From assembly GCA_002789895.1 (NCBI GenBank), contig PFUC01000072.1, positions 1 through 17,046 of the forward strand: a DNA stretch of 17,046 nucleotides, in the 5' to 3' direction. Below the pieces are notes generated by a model. The model was not told where the DNA came from and searched no databases. It worked only from the letters and a program-made list of their open reading frames with translations. Origin of the DNA: Candidatus Collierbacteria bacterium CG_4_9_14_3_um_filter_43_16 (GTDB lineage: Bacteria; Patescibacteriota; Microgenomatia; UBA1400; MFAQ01). Made by a program: the position numbers and the translations under genes. This document shows, piece by piece, positions 14,257-17,046 of the stretch (positions are counted from its first letter, which is position 1; every line of letters starts with the position of its first letter).

Positions 14257-14320
14257 AAATTAAATAGTCAAGTTAGAATATATAAACGGGACTACCGATT
14301 ATAGTTAAAGTATATCAAGA
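14257..14320. promoter_or_regulatory. Compact divergent promoter region
   Basis: The 64 bp serve two divergent genes. On the minus strand TATATT lies at 14282-14277, 20 nt before ATG 14256. On the plus strand TATAGT lies at 14300-14305, 15 nt before ATG 14321. Neither has a good -35, and neither gene has a Shine-Dalgarno site, so both leaders would be about 8-13 nt. Confidence 0.4.
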
Positions 14321-16036
14321 ATGGAAAAATTAAAATACCTTTTGGGTTCGCTTACGATAATCCTATTGATGTCAATTACTATATACGGCGGATTTAGGCT
14401 GGCTTTTAAAAAATTGATCTTCCCGAAAGTCAACATTGCCGGAGTAGATATGGCCGGAATGGATAAGCCGACGGCTCTCAAGCTCTTGACCTCATATTTT
14501 GAAGGTGATCCGAGCAAAATTTCTCTAGAATCTGAGGGAAAAATAATATCTAAATTAACTGGAATAAAAGTTGAGCATGATCTTATCTGGGCTGTGGATC
14601 AGGCTATGGGTGTGGGTAGAAACGGAAACATTTTGACCCAGATTACAGAGGTCTCAAAAGTTTTGTTGTATGGAAGGACCATTGACGTTCCGGTAAGTTA
14701 TGACAAGGATGATATCCTAGGTCTGGTCGAACAGATTTCCGAAAAGTTGAATATGAAACCAACGTGGCCAGCATTACGAAGGGAAAACGAAAAATATAGA
14801 CTGGTTTCCGGTCAAAATGGCATCGAGGTCAAACAAAACGATTTAATTGGGGAAATTATTAAACAATTCAGTAGACCGGGTGACCACGTAATACAGATTC
14901 CAACGAACTTGGTCGAGACAAAGGAAAACGGAGAGTTGGTCAATATAGCCATACAAAGTCTCGAAAGATGGAGCGACAATAAATTATCTATTCGTTTCAG
15001 AGATTTCGAGAGACAATTGAATGTTGATGAGATGTCCCACTTGTTTGGGCTCATTAACGAACAAATTGATAATATCAAATTCGAATCTTTAGTCAGTGAA
15101 ATTAAACCTTCCGTCGAAGTTGAGCCAAGAGACGCTGTTTTTGTTTTTGAAAACAACAAGGTTAATGAGTTTAAACCGGAAGTCGTGGGTGCCACAATTG
15201 ATATACCACAGTTTAAGACAAATCTTGCTCAGGCTCTCCTATCTGTAGAAGACAAAGCTTTGGAAATTCCGGTTATTTTAACTTATCCAAAAATAAAGAC
15301 CGGTGACATTAATAACTTGGGCATCAAAGAGTTAATTGGAACCGGGAAGTCAACTTTTTTTCACTCCATTCCAGGAAGAGTTTTTAATGTAAATCTGGCT
15401 GCTTCAAGAATTAATGGGACATTGGTGGCGCCCGGGGAGGAGTTCTCCTTTGTATGGGCGGTGGGAGATATTTCTAGGGCGACCGGATATCAAACTGCGT
15501 ATATCATTAGTCAGGGCAGAACGATCCTCGGAGATGGCGGCGGGGTGTGCCAGGTGTCCACCACCACTTTCAGAGCAGCACTAGATGCCGGCTTGCCAAT
15601 TACTGAAAGAAAAGCACACGCCTACCGGGTTGGCTATTATGAGCAGGATAGCCCCCCAGGTATTGATGCTACAGTCTACTACCCGACTGCTGATCTAAAA
15701 TTTTTGAATGATACCGGTAACTATATATTGATTCAGGAAACGGTAGATACCAAAAAATTATCTATGCAGGTAGATATCTATGGCACGAGTGATGGGAGAA
15801 AGTCGATCATTTCCAAACCGAGAATATCAAATCAAGCACCGCCGCCAGCAACGATGTATGTCGATGATCCAACCCTACCTCTCGGTACTATGAAACAGAT
15901 CGATTGGTCGGCCTGGGGGGGCAAGGTGGTATTTAATTACAGCGTAGAAAGAGGCGGAGAAACTATCTACGAAAAAACTTTTGTGAGTAATTACCAACCA
16001 TGGCAGGCAATTTATCTAAAGGGGACAAGAATCTAG
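14321..16036 (+). CDS. VanW-family cell-surface protein
   Basis: A 571-aa exported protein. It has an N-terminal signal anchor (about 7-25), two repeated N-domains of the peptidoglycan-binding type common upstream of VanW (about 36-180 and 200-330, with the pattern 'NIAGVDMAGMDKPTAL' opening the first), then the VanW domain at about 345-475 with FSFVWAVGD, GDGGGVCQVSTTTFRAAL (404-421) and PPGIDATVYYPTADLKF. A C-terminal beta-rich, G5-like end follows (about 525-571, KVVFNYSVERGGETIYEKTF). The family was named from vancomycin-resistance clusters, but the domain is widespread in Gram-positive-type and CPR cell envelopes and does not by itself mean resistance; its biochemistry is uncertain. It is divergent from the solute-binding-like gene and 65 nt upstream of tsaD. 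Confidence 0.93.
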   Translation: MEKLKYLLGSLTIILLMSITIYGGFRLAFKKLIFPKVNIAGVDMAGMDKPTALKLLTSYFEGDPSKISLESEGKIISKLTGIKVEHDLIWAVDQAMGVGRNGNILTQITEVSKVLLYGRTIDVPVSYDKDDILGLVEQISEKLNMKPTWPALRRENEKYRLVSGQNGIEVKQNDLIGEIIKQFSRPGDHVIQIPTNLVETKENGELVNIAIQSLERWSDNKLSIRFRDFERQLNVDEMSHLFGLINEQIDNIKFESLVSEIKPSVEVEPRDAVFVFENNKVNEFKPEVVGATIDIPQFKTNLAQALLSVEDKALEIPVILTYPKIKTGDINNLGIKELIGTGKSTFFHSIPGRVFNVNLAASRINGTLVAPGEEFSFVWAVGDISRATGYQTAYIISQGRTILGDGGGVCQVSTTTFRAALDAGLPITERKAHAYRVGYYEQDSPPGIDATVYYPTADLKFLNDTGNYILIQETVDTKKLSMQVDIYGTSDGRKSIISKPRISNQAPPPATMYVDDPTLPLGTMKQIDWSAWGGKVVFNYSVERGGETIYEKTFVSNYQPWQAIYLKGTRI

Positions 16037-16037
16037 A

Positions 16038-16062
16038 GAACTCAAGGAATCAAGAACTCAAG
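16038..16062 (+). repeat. Short tandem repeat between vanW and tsaD
   Basis: GAACTCAAG occurs at 16038-16046 and 16054-16062, with the variant GAATCAAG between them, giving three units of about 8 nt. It resembles dispersed purine-rich tandem repeats. Confidence 0.6.
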
Positions 16063-16088
16063 ACAGAGAAAGAAAAATAGAAAAAGGA

Positions 16089-16094
16089 TAAAAT
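16089..16094 (+). promoter_or_regulatory. -10 hexamer before tsaD
   Basis: TAAAAT lies 7 nt before ATG 16102. Transcription would start at or next to the start codon. A -35 is not evident. Confidence 0.35.
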
Positions 16095-16101
16095 AGGCAG
16101 A

Positions 16102-17046
16102 ATGAAAATATTAGCAATTGAATCGACATGTGACGAGACGTCCGCGGCGGTGGTGGAAAGTTTAGGAGATGGAGTACGTGTAATCAGCAATATTGTAGCC
16201 AGTTCGGTGGAAATGCACGAGAAATATGGTGGAATTGTACCGGAGGTGGCGGCAAGAGAACAAATTAAAAGTATTATTCCGGTAATCACTAAAGCAGTCG
16301 GTGACGAAGAAATTGAGGCTGTGGCTGTAAGTTATGGACCGGGCTTGATGGGAAGTTTACTAGTAGGAGTGGAAACAGCTAAGGTTCTGGCTTGGGCGTG
16401 GAAAAAGCCGCTGCTAAAAGTAAATCACATGGCGGCACATGTAATGGCGAATTGGATTCTTCGGCATCCCCCGGAGGTACTCGGAACAGGGGCTCAGGAC
16501 AGGTCCATTACGGAAAGTAACACAGTGTCACAGTTACACGAAGTGCCGGGGTTGCCGGCAGTGGGCCTAATAGTAAGCGGAGGGCATACTGATTTAATAC
16601 TCATGGAAAACATGCAAAAATGGACTTGGATTGGTGGAACAAGAGATGATGCAGCAGGGGAGGCTTTTGACAAAGCAGCAAGAATCTTAGGACTCCCCTA
16701 TCCAGGTGGACCGGAGATAGATAAGGCAGCGAATAAGGTAACAAATGAGGAATGGGATAAATACAAGAATCTATTCAAGCTTCCCAGGCCATTGATCCAT
16801 GATCCAGGACTTGAGATGAGCTTCTCCGGAATAAAAGCAGCGGTGGCTAGGATGGTGGAGAATAGATATCAGATATCAGATGTCAGATCTCAGATCTCAG
16901 ATAATAATTTTAGAAATTTGGTGGCGAGGGAGTTTAGCGAGGCAGTGACGGAAGTTTTGGTTAAGAAGACGATGCTGGCGGTCGAAAAATACCAGCCAAA
17001 GAGGGTGGTGCTAGCTGGTGGGGTGGCGGCAAACAATAAGTTGCGG
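16102..17046 (+). CDS. tsaD: tRNA N6-threonylcarbamoyladenosine transferase TsaD, C-terminus cut by window edge
   Basis: TsaD transfers the threonylcarbamoyl group to A37 of ANN-decoding tRNAs, working with TsaB and TsaE in the cytosol. The 315 visible codons show the ASKHA-fold start LAIESTCDETSAAVV, the metal-binding HMAAH (H109, H113), VSGGHTDLIL, RDDAAGEAFDKAARILGLPYPGGP, SFSGIKAAV and GGVAANNKLR at the edge; roughly 20-30 residues should be missing. Two extra segments stand out: about 18-20 residues more than usual between the HMAAH helix and VSGGHT (residues 121-148, Gly/Ser/Thr-rich), and 15 residues (255-269) encoded by heptamer repeats before the conserved AREFSEAVTEVL helix. Both fall at surface loops by comparison with E. 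coli TsaD, so function is probably kept. The start is ATG 16102 with TAAAAT 7 nt before it. Confidence 0.96.
   Translation, partial: MKILAIESTCDETSAAVVESLGDGVRVISNIVASSVEMHEKYGGIVPEVAAREQIKSIIPVITKAVGDEEIEAVAVSYGPGLMGSLLVGVETAKVLAWAWKKPLLKVNHMAAHVMANWILRHPPEVLGTGAQDRSITESNTVSQLHEVPGLPAVGLIVSGGHTDLILMENMQKWTWIGGTRDDAAGEAFDKAARILGLPYPGGPEIDKAANKVTNEEWDKYKNLFKLPRPLIHDPGLEMSFSGIKAAVARMVENRYQISDVRSQISDNNFRNLVAREFSEAVTEVLVKKTMLAVEKYQPKRVVLAGGVAANNKLR
16479..16500 (+). repeat. Dispersed-repeat-like motif inside tsaD
   Basis: ACTCGGA (16479-16485), 6 nt, then GCTCAGGAC (16492-16500), matching the layout at 2134-2153. It lies within the extra segment of TsaD (residues 121-148). Confidence 0.45.
16864..16905 (+). 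repeat. Heptamer tandem repeat inside tsaD
   Basis: Six 7-nt units in a row: AGATATC twice, AGATGTC, AGATCTC twice, AGATAAT. Three units make seven codons, so the frame is kept and the protein repeats as RYQISDV then RSQISDN. Confidence 0.9.

Noticed and set aside
14321..16036. Vancomycin-resistance determinant
   Set aside because: VanW domains are common surface-protein modules; no vanHAX-type genes are near.
16864..16905. CRISPR array
   Set aside because: Units are 7 nt, contiguous and without spacers, and lie inside tsaD.

Overview
The window reads as chromosomal DNA of a small-genome bacterium of the Candidate Phyla Radiation (Patescibacteria), most likely the Microgenomates side. This is an inference from gene content and style, with no database behind it. 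The signs are a VanW/G5-type surface protein, membrane proteins with proline-rich cytoplasmic N-tails, a VirD4/HerA-like ATPase in an envelope operon, a short YidC without a periplasmic domain, few Shine-Dalgarno sites, and many short dispersed repeats lying inside genes. Both window ends cut a gene (gap at the left, tsaD at the right). No rRNA, tRNA, CRISPR array or transposase was seen.

Left part (1-2857): gap and pgk run leftward as a glycolytic pair. Both are atypical: GAPDH has an N-domain insertion and no Asp at the usual NAD-ribose site, and PGK is about 70 residues short. A divergent M23 peptidase gene with a good sigma70-type promoter follows.

Middle (2930-6600): the groES-groEL operon runs leftward from a clear promoter. 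Just past groEL lies an unrecognised 353-aa gene, and past that a second copy of the last 61 bp of groEL (56/61 identical). The unit of 61-bp repeat plus one gene has a period of 1205 bp and looks like an insertion or recombination event that used the groEL 3' end. A convergent 126-aa gene of unknown function, with an unusually strong ribosome-binding site, reads across the extra groEL tail.

Envelope operon (14256 down to 6605): six tightly packed leftward genes encode a membrane-anchored solute-binding-like protein, a nucleotidyltransferase-like protein with membrane segments, YidC, an SPFH/band-7 protein, a 1091-aa VirD4/HerA-like ATPase fused to a Nudix domain, and a membrane-anchored protein with eight cysteines. 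The last two genes overlap out of frame by up to 233 nt. Together they suggest a membrane-associated machine, possibly for DNA or protein transfer; that role is inference.

Right part (14321-17046): a VanW-family cell-wall protein, then tsaD (tRNA t6A synthesis), both rightward. A recurring theme is short palindromic or tandem repeats, several translated in frame inside conserved proteins (ATPase-Nudix linker, nucleotidyltransferase, TsaD). Another is perfect or near-perfect -10 hexamers placed 6-20 nt before start codons, suggesting leaderless or nearly leaderless transcripts.
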